A stretch of 39,647 nt of DNA. It comes from Chitinivorax tropicus. Its GTDB lineage: Bacteria > Pseudomonadota > Gammaproteobacteria > Burkholderiales > SCOH01. The notes beneath the pieces were generated by a model. The model did not search any database and had not been told where the DNA came from. It was given only the letters and a program-made list of their open reading frames with translations. This document shows, piece after piece, positions 1 to 7,574 of the stretch (position 1 is the first letter of the stretch; each line of letters opens with the position of its first letter). The stretch is taken from NCBI RefSeq assembly GCF_014202905.1, contig NZ_JACHHY010000007.1, positions 146,162 to 185,808 of the forward strand. Reading direction: 5' to 3'. Made by a program: the position numbers and the translations under genes.

Positions 1-102
1 TCCAGTTCCAGTTCCAGTTCCAGTTCCAGTTCCAGTTCCAGTTCCAGTTCCAGTTCCAGTTCCAGTTCCAGTTCCAGTTCCAGTTCCAGTTCCAGTTCCA
101 GT
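1..102. repeat. Perfect hexanucleotide tandem repeat (17 copies, open to the left)
   Basis: TCCAGT is repeated 17 times without a single mismatch from base 1 to 102 and probably continues beyond the window. In the adhesin reading frame each unit (ACTGGA on the minus strand) encodes Thr-Gly with identical codons. The unit is a multiple of three, so copy-number change would alter linker length without a frameshift. Perfect identity suggests recent expansion by slippage. Confidence 0.97.
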
Positions 103-639
103 GCCACCATCAGTGTTTGTGCTGGTGGGGATGGCTTGTGCCGTGGTGGTGCCACCATCTGTCAACGGCAGCTCAGGGCGGGTATTTTCTGCTGTGAAGT
201 TGATGGTGGCGGGTGAGACATCTTCTGCAATTCTGACCAGCCGCACAAAGCCGTGGCTGCCATCTGCACCGCCTGCCGCCAAGCCAGCAGCAGGTGCTTC
301 CAGCTCTGCGAACGGATCTTGCCCTTGATTGAGGGCATTGACGATTTTATCGACGGATTGATCCAGATCCTTGAGGGCGGCGTCGCTGGCATCAGTGGTC
401 TGTGTGCCCAGTAAGTCCTGATCCACCAAGGTGGTGCGATCTGCGGTCAAGGCAAGCTGGTCACCACTGGGCAGGCGCAGCTCGACGCGGCTGCCATCGG
501 CGGTGACGATCACATCGTTTTCCTTGACGATGTCGCCCAGTTTCAATGCGACTTTGGTGCCATCGGCTTTGACCAGGAAGGCTTTGCCTTGCAACAGAAC
601 GATGATTCCCTGGGCTTTCACGGTGGTGGTATCCGGCAT
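1..639 (-). CDS. Lap-type giant adhesin, N-terminal retention module (partial)
   Basis: Open reading frame on the minus strand, starting at ATG 639 and still open at the window edge; 213 codons are visible. AAAGG lies 7 nt before the start. Residues 1 to about 100 have the LapA retention-module pattern: a short beta-rich domain (VKAQGIIVLLQGKAF near the start, LRLPSGDQLAL near 55-65) followed by a helix. In known Lap systems this domain plugs the exporter so that the adhesin stays anchored in the outer membrane. Residues 116-119 are Pro-Ala-Ala-Gly and 120-123 are Leu-Ala-Ala-Gly, matching the di-alanine site cut by the periplasmic protease LapG. Residues 180-213 are 17 perfect Thr-Gly pairs. 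The central repeats and C-terminal RTX signal lie outside the window, so final size is unknown. The exporter genes just upstream support the call. Confidence 0.85.
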   Translation of the reverse strand, partial: MPDTTTVKAQGIIVLLQGKAFLVKADGTKVALKLGDIVKENDVIVTADGSRVELRLPSGDQLALTADRTTLVDQDLLGTQTTDASDAALKDLDQSVDKIVNALNQGQDPFAELEAPAAGLAAGGADGSHGFVRLVRIAEDVSPATINFTAENTRPELPLTDGGTTTAQAIPTSTNTDGGTGTGTGTGTGTGTGTGTGTGTGTGTGTGTGTGTG

Positions 640-819
640 GATCAGACCTTTACTTGAGCGTGTGTCAGTATGTGTATATTAGCGCATGCTGAATGATGGC
701 TTGTATTGTACTGAGGTACAGGCGGCGAGCCAGCCACGGGCTTTGTCATCGCGTGGTTGGGCTGTGGGCGATGGGTGGGGTCTATATCTGATAAATCAGT
801 TGTATGGAAAGCTGGCTGG
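640..819 (-). promoter_or_regulatory. Adhesin gene promoter/leader region
   Basis: This 180-bp gap separates the regulator gene from the adhesin start. On the minus strand a -10-like TAATAT lies about 40 nt upstream of the ATG; no good -35 is visible. A small inverted repeat, TGTAC-TGAG-GTACA (707-720), and another, CTGAT-AA-ATCAG (788-799), could be regulator sites. No rho-independent terminator is evident, so read-through from the exporter operon is possible. Promoter placement is tentative. Confidence 0.3.
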
Positions 820-1437
820 CTACTGGATGCCGTTGATCAGCAAGGTGAGTTGCAGGCGGTCGCTGACGCCCAGTTTCTGGAATACCGAGGTCAGGTGCGC
901 CTTGACCGTGCGCTCGGTGATATCGAGCTGGCGGGCGATCTCTTTATTGGATTGGCCCTTGGCGGCAAGCCTGGCGACTTCTTGCTCCCGTTCTGTAAGG
1001 GTGGTGAGGGGCGCTACGGTAGCTGTCGTGGCGGCTGGTAAGGTCTGCATGCTGCGTAGCAAGGTGGCCAGCAGGCTGCGCCCTACCCAGAGGCCGCCCC
1101 CGCCGACAACATCCAATACCTGCTGCAAGGTGCCGTGGGCGGCAAAGGCATGGCAATAGCCAGCCGCACCATTGCTTAGCCAGCTTACGCCTTCTGCGTC
1201 GCTAGGGGTGCTAGAGACCAGGATGGTTTTGTAGCGGGCGGTCAGCTCGGCAATGTGGTTGTCGGTGCAGGGGGGTAGCCCCGGCAACAGGGTATCGATG
1301 ATCACCATGACATCGATACTGGGCGGGGGGAGCGGCAACCATTGGTTGAGGATGGTCACCGGGTGGCGGCTGGCGAGCGCCCCCCAGTGTTGCAGCAGGC
1401 CGGGATCAGCCGACATGATGATCAGTGTGGCAGGCAT
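820..1437 (-). CDS. LuxR/NarL-family DNA-binding regulator with degenerate receiver domain
   Basis: 205 residues. Residues 1 to about 115 resemble a response-regulator receiver. The phospho-acceptor Asp position is kept (D48 in VIIDTLLPG) and a Ser follows (ILVSS, 75-76). The conserved Lys is replaced by His96 (GAAGYCH), and the N-terminal acidic pair is reduced to a single Asp. Residues about 146-200 form a typical LuxR-type helix-turn-helix (LTEREQEVARL, NKEIARQL, TERTVKAHL). The ATG overlaps the TAA stop of the upstream HlyD gene by one base (TAATG), so translation is probably coupled. Position between the exporter genes and the adhesin gene suggests it regulates adhesin expression, in the manner of CsgD-like biofilm regulators. 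That role is inference. No partner histidine kinase is visible, and phosphorylation may not be its signal. Confidence 0.88.
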   Translation of the reverse strand: MPATLIIMSADPGLLQHWGALASRHPVTILNQWLPLPPPSIDVMVIIDTLLPGLPPCTDNHIAELTARYKTILVSSTPSDAEGVSWLSNGAAGYCHAFAAHGTLQQVLDVVGGGGLWVGRSLLATLLRSMQTLPAATTATVAPLTTLTEREQEVARLAAKGQSNKEIARQLDITERTVKAHLTSVFQKLGVSDRLQLTLLINGIQ

Positions 1438-2831
1438 TATCGCTCACGAAGTGCGTTGGCTTTGGCGCGGATGACGGGTTTCATCAGGTATGTCAGGATG
1501 CTCCGCTTGCCGGTGATGATGTCAACTTCGGCCACCATGCCAGGAATGATCGGCAATTTCTGGGCACCGAATCGGGTAGAGTGTGTCCGCACCTTGATCA
1601 GGTAGAAGGCGTTGCCTTTGTCGTCGGTGACGGTGTCGGCGCCGATGGTTTCCACGGTGGCGTCCAGCCCGCCATAGATCGCGAAGTCATAGGCGGTGAA
1701 TTTCACCAGCGCTTTCTGCCCTGGGTGAAGGAAGGCGATGTCGCGTGGCTGTACCTTGGCCTCCAACAACAGGGCGTCGTCGGTGGGGACGATCTCGATG
1801 ACCTCTTTACCTGGCTGCACCACCCCGCCGACTGTGTTGAACAGAATCTGCTTGACCGTGCCATTGACCGGTGAACGGATATCCGATTGCTTGACGCGAT
1901 CCTTCAATGCAACGCTGCCGGCAGTGAGCTGACCAAGCTTGCCCGTGGTTTCGGAAAGCTCGCTACGGGCCTGGTTGCGAAAGGTCAGCTCGACTTCCTG
2001 GATTTTGCGGCTGGCCTCGGCAATGGCGGCCTGGATGCGTGGGAGCTGTGCTGCGGAGGAGTCACGTTCGCCTCGGAAACGCGCAACGTCGCGCTCCAGC
2101 CTGAGCAGCTCGACATCGGATACCGCGCCGGTCTTGGCCAGCGGTCGGGTCACCTCCAGCTCTTTTGCGGTCAGCTCGTAGCTTTGCTGTGCTTGATCAC
2201 GTCTGGCGCGGATTTCGTTCAGCTCTTGCGAGCGTTGTGACAATTGCTGACGGGCGACGCCGACTGTGGCGTCCAGCTCAGCCATCTTGGATTCATACAG
2301 TACCCGCTCTTGATCGATCAGATCAGGGGCTTCCTGTTGCACATCAGCAGGCGGGGTGAAGGGCTTGCCATCTGCCAGGGCGCGCAATCGAGCTGCCTTG
2401 GCGGTCAGTGACAGGTATTGGGCGCGGTTTTCGCCCAGTGATGAGGCGAAGCGGGTGGGGTCAATCTTGAGTAGCAGCTCACCGGCTTTGACGGCCTGGC
2501 CTTCCCGCACCAGGATTTCCGACACCATCCCGCCATCCAGGCTTTGCAGCACTTGCACATCTCGCGATGGAACTACCTTGCCCTCGCCCTTGGTGACCTC
2601 ATCGATAGGTGAGAAGGCCGCCCAGAGCAGAAGAAACAACAAGGCTGCGGCGCTGGTCCAGACAATGACATGGGCGCCGCGCGGGGCGTGGTGATCGATG
2701 TAGTAGTTGGCATCGGCCAGGAAATCGGTGTCGTCGTGCAGGTCGCGCTTGGCTGAGAGGGACATGAGCCAATCCAGGCGCTTGCCGACCACAGGGTAGA
2801 GCCGTTGCCAGACAAGTTGTTTGAGGCTCAT
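1437..2831 (-). CDS. lapC: Type I secretion periplasmic adaptor, HlyD/LapC family
   Basis: 464 residues, the normal size for this family. A short cytoplasmic N-terminus is followed by one membrane segment at about residues 54-74 (VIVWTSAAALLFLLLWAAF). Next comes a lipoyl/barrel-sandwich half (GEGKVVPSRDVQVLQSL), a long Arg/Gln/Glu-rich coiled-coil hairpin at about 150-300, then the second barrel-sandwich half (IRSPVNGTVKQILFNTVGG) and the HlyD beta-barrel region ending near LTYLMKPVIRA. The protein bridges the inner-membrane ABC exporter and an outer-membrane TolC-like channel, which is not encoded in this window. The start ATG overlaps the end of the exporter gene by 4 bp (ATGA), and the stop overlaps the regulator start. 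The LapC symbol is assigned from context with the retention-module adhesin. Confidence 0.93.
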   Translation of the reverse strand: MSLKQLVWQRLYPVVGKRLDWLMSLSAKRDLHDDTDFLADANYYIDHHAPRGAHVIVWTSAAALLFLLLWAAFSPIDEVTKGEGKVVPSRDVQVLQSLDGGMVSEILVREGQAVKAGELLLKIDPTRFASSLGENRAQYLSLTAKAARLRALADGKPFTPPADVQQEAPDLIDQERVLYESKMAELDATVGVARQQLSQRSQELNEIRARRDQAQQSYELTAKELEVTRPLAKTGAVSDVELLRLERDVARFRGERDSSAAQLPRIQAAIAEASRKIQEVELTFRNQARSELSETTGKLGQLTAGSVALKDRVKQSDIRSPVNGTVKQILFNTVGGVVQPGKEVIEIVPTDDALLLEAKVQPRDIAFLHPGQKALVKFTAYDFAIYGGLDATVETIGADTVTDDKGNAFYLIKVRTHSTRFGAQKLPIIPGMVAEVDIITGKRSILTYLMKPVIRAKANALRER

Positions 2832-4999
2832 ACACCCCTCCCGATCCGGCCACGTTGCAGGGCTTCGATGACCTGATCTTTCGGTCCGTCCGCCACGATC
2901 TTGCCGTTGTCCATGACGATCAGCCTGTCCACCAGATCCAGTAGCGAGGTGCGATGAGTGACCAAGATGATGGTCTTGTGCTTGCTGTAGATTTTCAGCT
3001 GGTGCTTGAAGCGCTCTTCGCTCTGATGATCCATCGAGCTGGAGGGCTCATCCAACAACAACATGGGTGGGTCGCTCAACACGGCGCGGGCAATGGCGAC
3101 TGCCTGCCGTTGGCCACCCGATAATGATTCCCCACGCTCCCCGATGGGCATATCAAACCCGCGTGGGTGGAGGTTGGCGAAGTCGGTTACACCGGCCAGC
3201 CCCGCTGCGGCAATGATGCGTGCGTCATCCGCAAAAGGTGCGCCCATGGCGATGTTCTGACGCAGCGTGCCATAGAACAGGGTCACGTCCTGGGGGACAT
3301 AACCTGTGGCCCGGCGTAACTCAGCAGGGTCGATCTGTCGTGTATCGATGCCATCGATCAAGACAGCACCCTCGGTGGGCTGATACAGGCCCAGTACCAA
3401 TTTCTCGATGGTACTTTTGCCCGAGCCGATGCGACCAATGATGGCCACCTTTTCACCAGGCGCCAGCTTGAACGAAATGTCCCGCAGCGTCGGGGCTTCC
3501 TGCCCTGGATAGCTGAACGTCACATTGCGGAATTCGATTTCGCCTTTCAGGTGGGGGCGGTGCAGGAAGGCGTTGTCCTCCGGGCGCTCCACCGGGGATT
3601 GCATATGGCTTTCCACGGCCTGCAATGAGGTGCGCGCATTCTGGTACTGCATCAACAGCCCGGCGATCATCCCTAATGGGGCCATGGCGCGGCCTGCCAG
3701 CATGCTGGCAGCGATGATGCCACCCATCGACACTTTGGCGTCGATGGCCAGATACACCCCGACCATCACGGTAACGATGGATACCAATTGCTGTATCAGT
3801 TGCGCGAAATTGCTCGACAGCCCGGACAGCATCTTCAGGCGGGCACCAATCTGAGCCAGATAGACGGTTGTGCGCTCCCACAGCCGCTGGTAGTGACCCT
3901 CGGCTCCCATCACCTTGATGGTTTCCAGCCCCACCAGCGATTCGACCAGGGTGGCATTACGCTGGGCCGAGGCGCGAATGGTCAGATCGCTGAGTTCACG
4001 CATTTTCTCCTGGGCAAACAGCGAGAACAGCAAGACCAGCAGCATGCCCACCAGGGGGGGCAGTACCAGCCACGGTGAGATCCACAGCAAGGCGAGCAGA
4101 AACAATAATATGAAGGGGAGATCGACCAGGGCCGTCAGCGTGGCGGATGCAAAGAAATCGCGTACTGTCTCAAACGCCCTCAGGTTGGCGGCAAAGCTGC
4201 CCACCGATGCGGGCCTGGCATCCATGCGGATGCCCAGCACCCGCTCCATGATCAATGCTGACAAGGTCACATCGATGCGTTTGCCAGCTGTATCGACAAT
4301 ATAGGCGCGAACATTTTTCAGCAGAAAATCGAACAGCAGTACGCCCATCACGCCAATGGCCAATACCCACAGGGTTTCCTCGGCTCGATTGGGCACCACC
4401 CGGTCGTAGACGTTCATGGTGAACAATGGCATGGCCAGCGCAAACAGGTTGATCAGTAGCGCGGCCAGTGTGGCATCTCGATACAGTCGCCAGTTGTACC
4501 AGACAGTGCTCCAGAACCAGTGCCGCCCTTTGGTGTGGTGCAGCTCCGGCGTCCGCTCATCCAGCCGGAAGCGAGGGCGGACGATGATGGCGACACCCGT
4601 GTATTGGCCCTTCAGCTGCGCCTTGGTGACAACCTCGCCGGATTCACCACCTTCGGGCAGCCGTATCTGGAACCTGCCATCAGGCAGCTTGGCCAGGACT
4701 AGGCAGGCGCGGCGTCCGTCCAGCAGCAGCACGGTCGGGAACAAGTCTTCAGGCAATTCGTCCAGCGACCGCCGGAGGAAGCGGGTGGTCAGGCCGGCGC
4801 GGGAAGCCGCACGGGAGAATTGTGAAGGCGGGAGTTTATTGTCCACCAGAGACAGGCCTGCTGACAGAGCCTCTCGCGTCCAGGGATGGCCGTGGATATG
4901 GGTCAATGCGGCCAGGCAATCCAACAAGGGGTCGAGGTGGGATTCGTGTTCGCTGACATGCCATGCGAACGGATCGGATTGAATGTGGGGCTCGGTCAT
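2828..4999 (-). CDS. lapB: Type I secretion ABC permease/ATPase, LapB family
   Basis: 723 residues from ATG 4999. A TTG at 5011 would add four residues; neither start has a clear Shine-Dalgarno, and ATG is preferred. Domains in order: a C39-peptidase-like domain (about 1-135), an ABC transporter membrane domain with several TM segments (about 155-440), and a nucleotide-binding domain (about 470-720). The last shows Walker A GRIGSGKST, signature LSGGQRQAVAIARA, Walker B MLLLDEPSSSMD and the H-loop His (ILVTHR). The C39-like domain keeps a Cys (C28, DCLAAL) but lacks the catalytic His where active peptidases have it, so it probably binds substrate rather than cutting it, as in HlyB and LapB. 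The protein energises export of the adhesin from the cytoplasm in one step. It is the second gene of the operon, 30 bp after the small upstream gene. Confidence 0.93.
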   Translation of the reverse strand: MTEPHIQSDPFAWHVSEHESHLDPLLDCLAALTHIHGHPWTREALSAGLSLVDNKLPPSQFSRAASRAGLTTRFLRRSLDELPEDLFPTVLLLDGRRACLVLAKLPDGRFQIRLPEGGESGEVVTKAQLKGQYTGVAIIVRPRFRLDERTPELHHTKGRHWFWSTVWYNWRLYRDATLAALLINLFALAMPLFTMNVYDRVVPNRAEETLWVLAIGVMGVLLFDFLLKNVRAYIVDTAGKRIDVTLSALIMERVLGIRMDARPASVGSFAANLRAFETVRDFFASATLTALVDLPFILLFLLALLWISPWLVLPPLVGMLLVLLFSLFAQEKMRELSDLTIRASAQRNATLVESLVGLETIKVMGAEGHYQRLWERTTVYLAQIGARLKMLSGLSSNFAQLIQQLVSIVTVMVGVYLAIDAKVSMGGIIAASMLAGRAMAPLGMIAGLLMQYQNARTSLQAVESHMQSPVERPEDNAFLHRPHLKGEIEFRNVTFSYPGQEAPTLRDISFKLAPGEKVAIIGRIGSGKSTIEKLVLGLYQPTEGAVLIDGIDTRQIDPAELRRATGYVPQDVTLFYGTLRQNIAMGAPFADDARIIAAAGLAGVTDFANLHPRGFDMPIGERGESLSGGQRQAVAIARAVLSDPPMLLLDEPSSSMDHQSEERFKHQLKIYSKHKTIILVTHRTSLLDLVDRLIVMDNGKIVADGPKDQVIEALQRGRIGRGV

Positions 5000-5029
5000 C
5001 GTCGGTGTCAACTTTGGGTCGGCAGGTGT

Positions 5030-5353
5030 CTACAACACATCATCGTCACCCAGCAGCTTGAATTCACCACGCATCTTGCTGCGCAGGCTCTTGCGCGCCA
5101 ACAGCTTCTTCTGCGCTTCGTGTGGCAGATCAGTCAGCCGGAGGACATTTTTATCGATCAATACGTCAATCAGGTCTTCAATCACCCGAATCAGGTCGCT
5201 GTCCAGTGATGAGAAACCACGATCTTCTTCGGCATTGCTCAAAAACGCCAGCAAGGTCGAATCGTGTGGCGAGGCAAACTCGATATGTCGGTCATCCATC
5301 AAACGGCTCACCGACAGGATGTGTCCATCTGCGTCGCGCGCAATATAAGGCAT
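5030..5353 (-). CDS. Small conserved hypothetical protein heading the adhesin-export operon
   Basis: 107 residues from ATG 5353, preceded by TGGAG at about 7 nt. A longer in-frame start at 5458 has a Pro-rich, low-quality N-terminus and is rejected. The sequence begins MPYIARDADGHILSVSR and carries the segment DLIRVIEDLIDVLIDKNVL, then LTDLPHEAQKKLLARKSLR. It is soluble, largely helical and charged, with no signal peptide. I recall similar proteins of about 105 residues in other Proteobacteria carrying a misleading tryptophan-synthase-beta-like label; nothing here resembles TrpB catalysis. It lies 30 bp upstream of the exporter gene, in the same direction, so a link to adhesin export or its control is likely from context only. 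Confidence 0.75.
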   Translation of the reverse strand: MPYIARDADGHILSVSRLMDDRHIEFASPHDSTLLAFLSNAEEDRGFSSLDSDLIRVIEDLIDVLIDKNVLRLTDLPHEAQKKLLARKSLRSKMRGEFKLLGDDDVL

Positions 5354-5589
5354 GGCGGCTCCAGGTGTGAGTGTTGATCCAGGCACAGGCGGAAGCCAGT
5401 TTCTGTTGGCATGGTTTCGTAGCCTATGTGGAATCGAAGCTTGGGACAAGGCGGGCAAGCCCGGGTGTCATGCGGTGGGAGGATCAGCGATTGGCCACGG
5501 CAGACCGCCCCGGTTTCGGCCCGGCGCTCTTTTCATGAGCATAGTTCAGTAGTAAGCCCGATTGGGTGGCGATGTTGCCTGATGGGGCG

Positions 5590-6345
5590 TCAACCTCGCG
5601 CTTTCTGTTCCATCTGCAACTGTGTGATGTAGCGTTGCAGCTGGTTTTCCTGGGCAGTACTCAAATTCAGGAACTGGCAACCCACCCACAGCACCTCTTT
5701 ACCTTGATGTAAACGCTCGACCCGTTTGTTGCGGACTTCCAGCCCAAACCGCAACTGGCCGAACCCGGGCAGATCAAGCGTGCAGTCGGCATAGCGATCG
5801 AGCAGGTTGAAATCATTGCGCGGCGTAAGCCCCAGGCACATCCCTCCCAGGCTGAGGTCATGCAGCGGCACATCGAGCTTGCCGCTTGGATGGTCGCGGA
5901 TGGTGACCGTGATCGGGTGCGCGATGGGTGTCAGTAGCCGGAAGAATTCCCGACGTTGCAGCTTGATGATGTGCGCGGGGAAGGGCACTTTGAATGCGGG
6001 TCGGCCCTTGAACACCACTTGGTGGATCTGCCCACATGAAAACTGGTGTTTGATGCCCTCGGGCGTGGCGACAAACAGATTGCGATCTGATTGGGCCAGA
6101 CAGCGATTCACATCCGGGCTGCCGGACTCGTCGATGATGAAGGTCTTGCCCGCCTGATCGACATCGAGAATCGAAGTCAGGGAAAAACGCTCGCCCTGAT
6201 TGAAATACACAGCGACCAGATCATGGCGTGTCATCAGCTGCTTCAGTGCATGGGCGATGTCGAACACGGAAGACAGCTCAAACTGTCGGATGTCCCCGAC
6301 ATCTGTGATCGGAGCGGGTTGATTGGGTGGGGTGGTTTCACTCAT
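5590..6345 (-). CDS. YcgR-like c-di-GMP-binding PilZ protein (flagellar brake type)
   Basis: 251 residues with the two-domain YcgR layout. An N-terminal YcgR-type (PilZN) beta-barrel covers about 15-125 and a C-terminal PilZ domain about 128-245. The c-di-GMP contacts are present: the RxxxR motif (R132 and R136 in RREFFR) and the DxSxxG motif (D163, S165, G168 in DLSLGG). Known homologues bind c-di-GMP and slow the flagellar motor by contacting its stator or rotor. The gene lies upstream of, and in the same direction as, the adhesin-export operon, separated by 236 bp. A shared c-di-GMP switch from swimming to surface attachment is a natural reading, though co-transcription is not shown. No clear Shine-Dalgarno precedes ATG 6345. 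Confidence 0.9.
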   Translation of the reverse strand: MSETTPPNQPAPITDVGDIRQFELSSVFDIAHALKQLMTRHDLVAVYFNQGERFSLTSILDVDQAGKTFIIDESGSPDVNRCLAQSDRNLFVATPEGIKHQFSCGQIHQVVFKGRPAFKVPFPAHIIKLQRREFFRLLTPIAHPITVTIRDHPSGKLDVPLHDLSLGGMCLGLTPRNDFNLLDRYADCTLDLPGFGQLRFGLEVRNKRVERLHQGKEVLWVGCQFLNLSTAQENQLQRYITQLQMEQKARG

Positions 6346-6957
6346 GACAAAGCATTGGTTGGCCTTTGGCCATGTCCTGGTTCCAAGAATATACCTGCCG
6401 CACCTTACAGGGGTGCCGATTCGAACCTGCGTTGCCGAGGGCCTTCGGGCGGGTCGATATCCGCGAGCAAACCGTTATCAACCGCGACTGCCCATTGTAT
6501 GCGTCCGAAATCATATAGCCGGCGTGTCGTTGTCCTCGTTATAACATGAAATCCGGCCAAGAGGGCGGAGCATTTGCACGCTACCGTAAGTCCAACGCCA
6601 TGTCGCCAGGGTTGGGCGCTCCGGCGGATGTGAGCGTTTTCATCGGCAGGCACCGATGAGTGGCAGGCTGGATACTGGGCTGCCACAGCGCATCGTCGGT
6701 GTTGCTGCCAGCCTGTGGGCTGTCTGGCTTCGGGTGCCTGACCGCATGCTGTTGAGAGGTATATCAGGCATCCATGCTGCCTGGGCACGCCATCTGCGCC
6801 CGCCTGATGCGGTAAGTATCCTCCCGCACGGCGGGCAACCAGCAGCTGTCGAATAGTTGCATAATTTATATTATTTTTTAAATCAGTCTTGTCTGTTTAT
6901 TTTTTTTGAATGTGGCATTATGAATAATATTGGATGAAATGATTCGTGATGCTGTAT

Positions 6958-7122
6958 TTATATGAATGATAGATAATGTATCTGTGCTGTTTCTCCGCTT
7001 ACCTTGTCTTTGATGGCGATCCTTTGCAACGCTGATCCATCATGGATGGTGAATGTCTTGGTCAGATGGTCACCACAGCCCTGCCCGTTGCTGATCAGGT
7101 GGGTCGTATTGCTGCCTGGCAC
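6958..7122 (-). CDS. Possible small ORF or gene remnant (54 codons)
   Basis: From GTG 7122 the frame encodes 54 residues (VPGSNTTHLISNGQGCGDHL, then KTFTIHDGSALQRIAIKDK and a short tail). A perfect AAGGAG lies 6 nt before the GTG. Codon choice (CTG, ATC, ACC, AAG, GGC, AGC) looks like the surrounding real genes, although the end runs into an AT-rich tract. A stop (TGA at 7141-7143) directly precedes the frame, so it is not simply the tail of a longer gene in that frame. I do not recognise the family. It could be a real small protein, a broken gene or chance. Confidence 0.35.
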   Translation of the reverse strand: MPGSNTTHLISNGQGCGDHLTKTFTIHDGSALQRIAIKDKVSGETAQIHYLSFI

Positions 7123-7179
7123 CCATTTCTCCTTTCTCAATCAATAGGTCATCAGAGGGCAAGTCCCTGAAGACAGGCG

Positions 7180-7196
7180 TTTGTCGGCCCGACAAA
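7180..7196. promoter_or_regulatory. Perfect 17-bp palindrome, candidate operator
   Basis: TTTGTCGG-C-CCGACAAA is an 8-bp perfect inverted repeat around one central base. It lies 58 bp upstream of the small minus-strand ORF start and 378 bp before the adenylation gene. No T-tract follows on either strand in terminator fashion, so a protein-binding site is more likely than a terminator. Confidence 0.4.
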
Positions 7197-7574
7197 AAGC
7201 AGGTGGCGCCTTGTCAATGTGCAGTTTGCTATATCCCGCCAGCCATCTGCCTACTTTCTCCAATGCTGGAGTCTGCTGTTTGTCAGCCTGTTTTTTTACT
7301 CTCTTTTTTCATCCATATGATTTTACGGAATGAAACGGTCATGCTTGTCGCCTGTGGGTACCGTGCTGGCATGTGGTGGATATGCCATTCGTTAAAGCGG
7401 ATGTGTGGTGCTGTGACGATCGATTTGCTAAAAAATGACTTCGACATGAATCTTGTTTTTTTGTGTAATATTAAATCGGTTTTAATTGCTGGTGGTTTTC
7501 GTGATTCTGTATGCGTCAGCAGCAACCGGCATAGAGAGAGAAGTCCTATTCCAATAACCAACTAGGAGAACACA

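Larger units (their letters stand above)
6346..7574. other. 1.2 kb gap without a convincing full-length gene
   Basis: Bases 6346 to about 6850 have ordinary GC content and short open frames on both strands, but none has family-like sequence or a good ribosome site. Bases about 6855-6990 and 7260-7500 are AT-rich and stand out from the rest of the window. The gap contains a small minus-strand ORF (6958-7122) and a perfect 17-bp palindrome (7180-7196), listed separately. The end of the gap is the leader of the adenylation gene. It may be a decayed or acquired segment. Confidence 0.6.

Noticed and set aside
1-102. CRISPR or non-coding microsatellite
   Set aside because: There are no spacers, and the array is in frame with the adhesin gene.
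2828-4999. Bacteriocin exporter with an active C39 peptidase
   Set aside because: The catalytic His is missing, and the neighbours are a retention-module adhesin and LapC-type adaptor.
5030-5458. Tryptophan synthase beta-like label and the longer start at 5458
   Set aside because: There is no TrpB fold or Lys site, and the extra N-terminus lacks a ribosome site and family similarity.
6419-6440. tRNA T-arm-like sequence (GGTTCGAATC on the minus strand)
   Set aside because: The opposite stem does not pair and no cloverleaf can be built around it; chance match.
6405-6788. A 127-codon minus-strand open frame in the gap
   Set aside because: No family-like sequence, no ribosome site, and it overlaps an equally empty plus-strand frame (6656-6856).
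7203-7565. A 120-codon plus-strand frame before the adenylation gene
   Set aside because: Cys- and Met-rich, compositionally unlike real genes, and ends inside the leader of the next gene.
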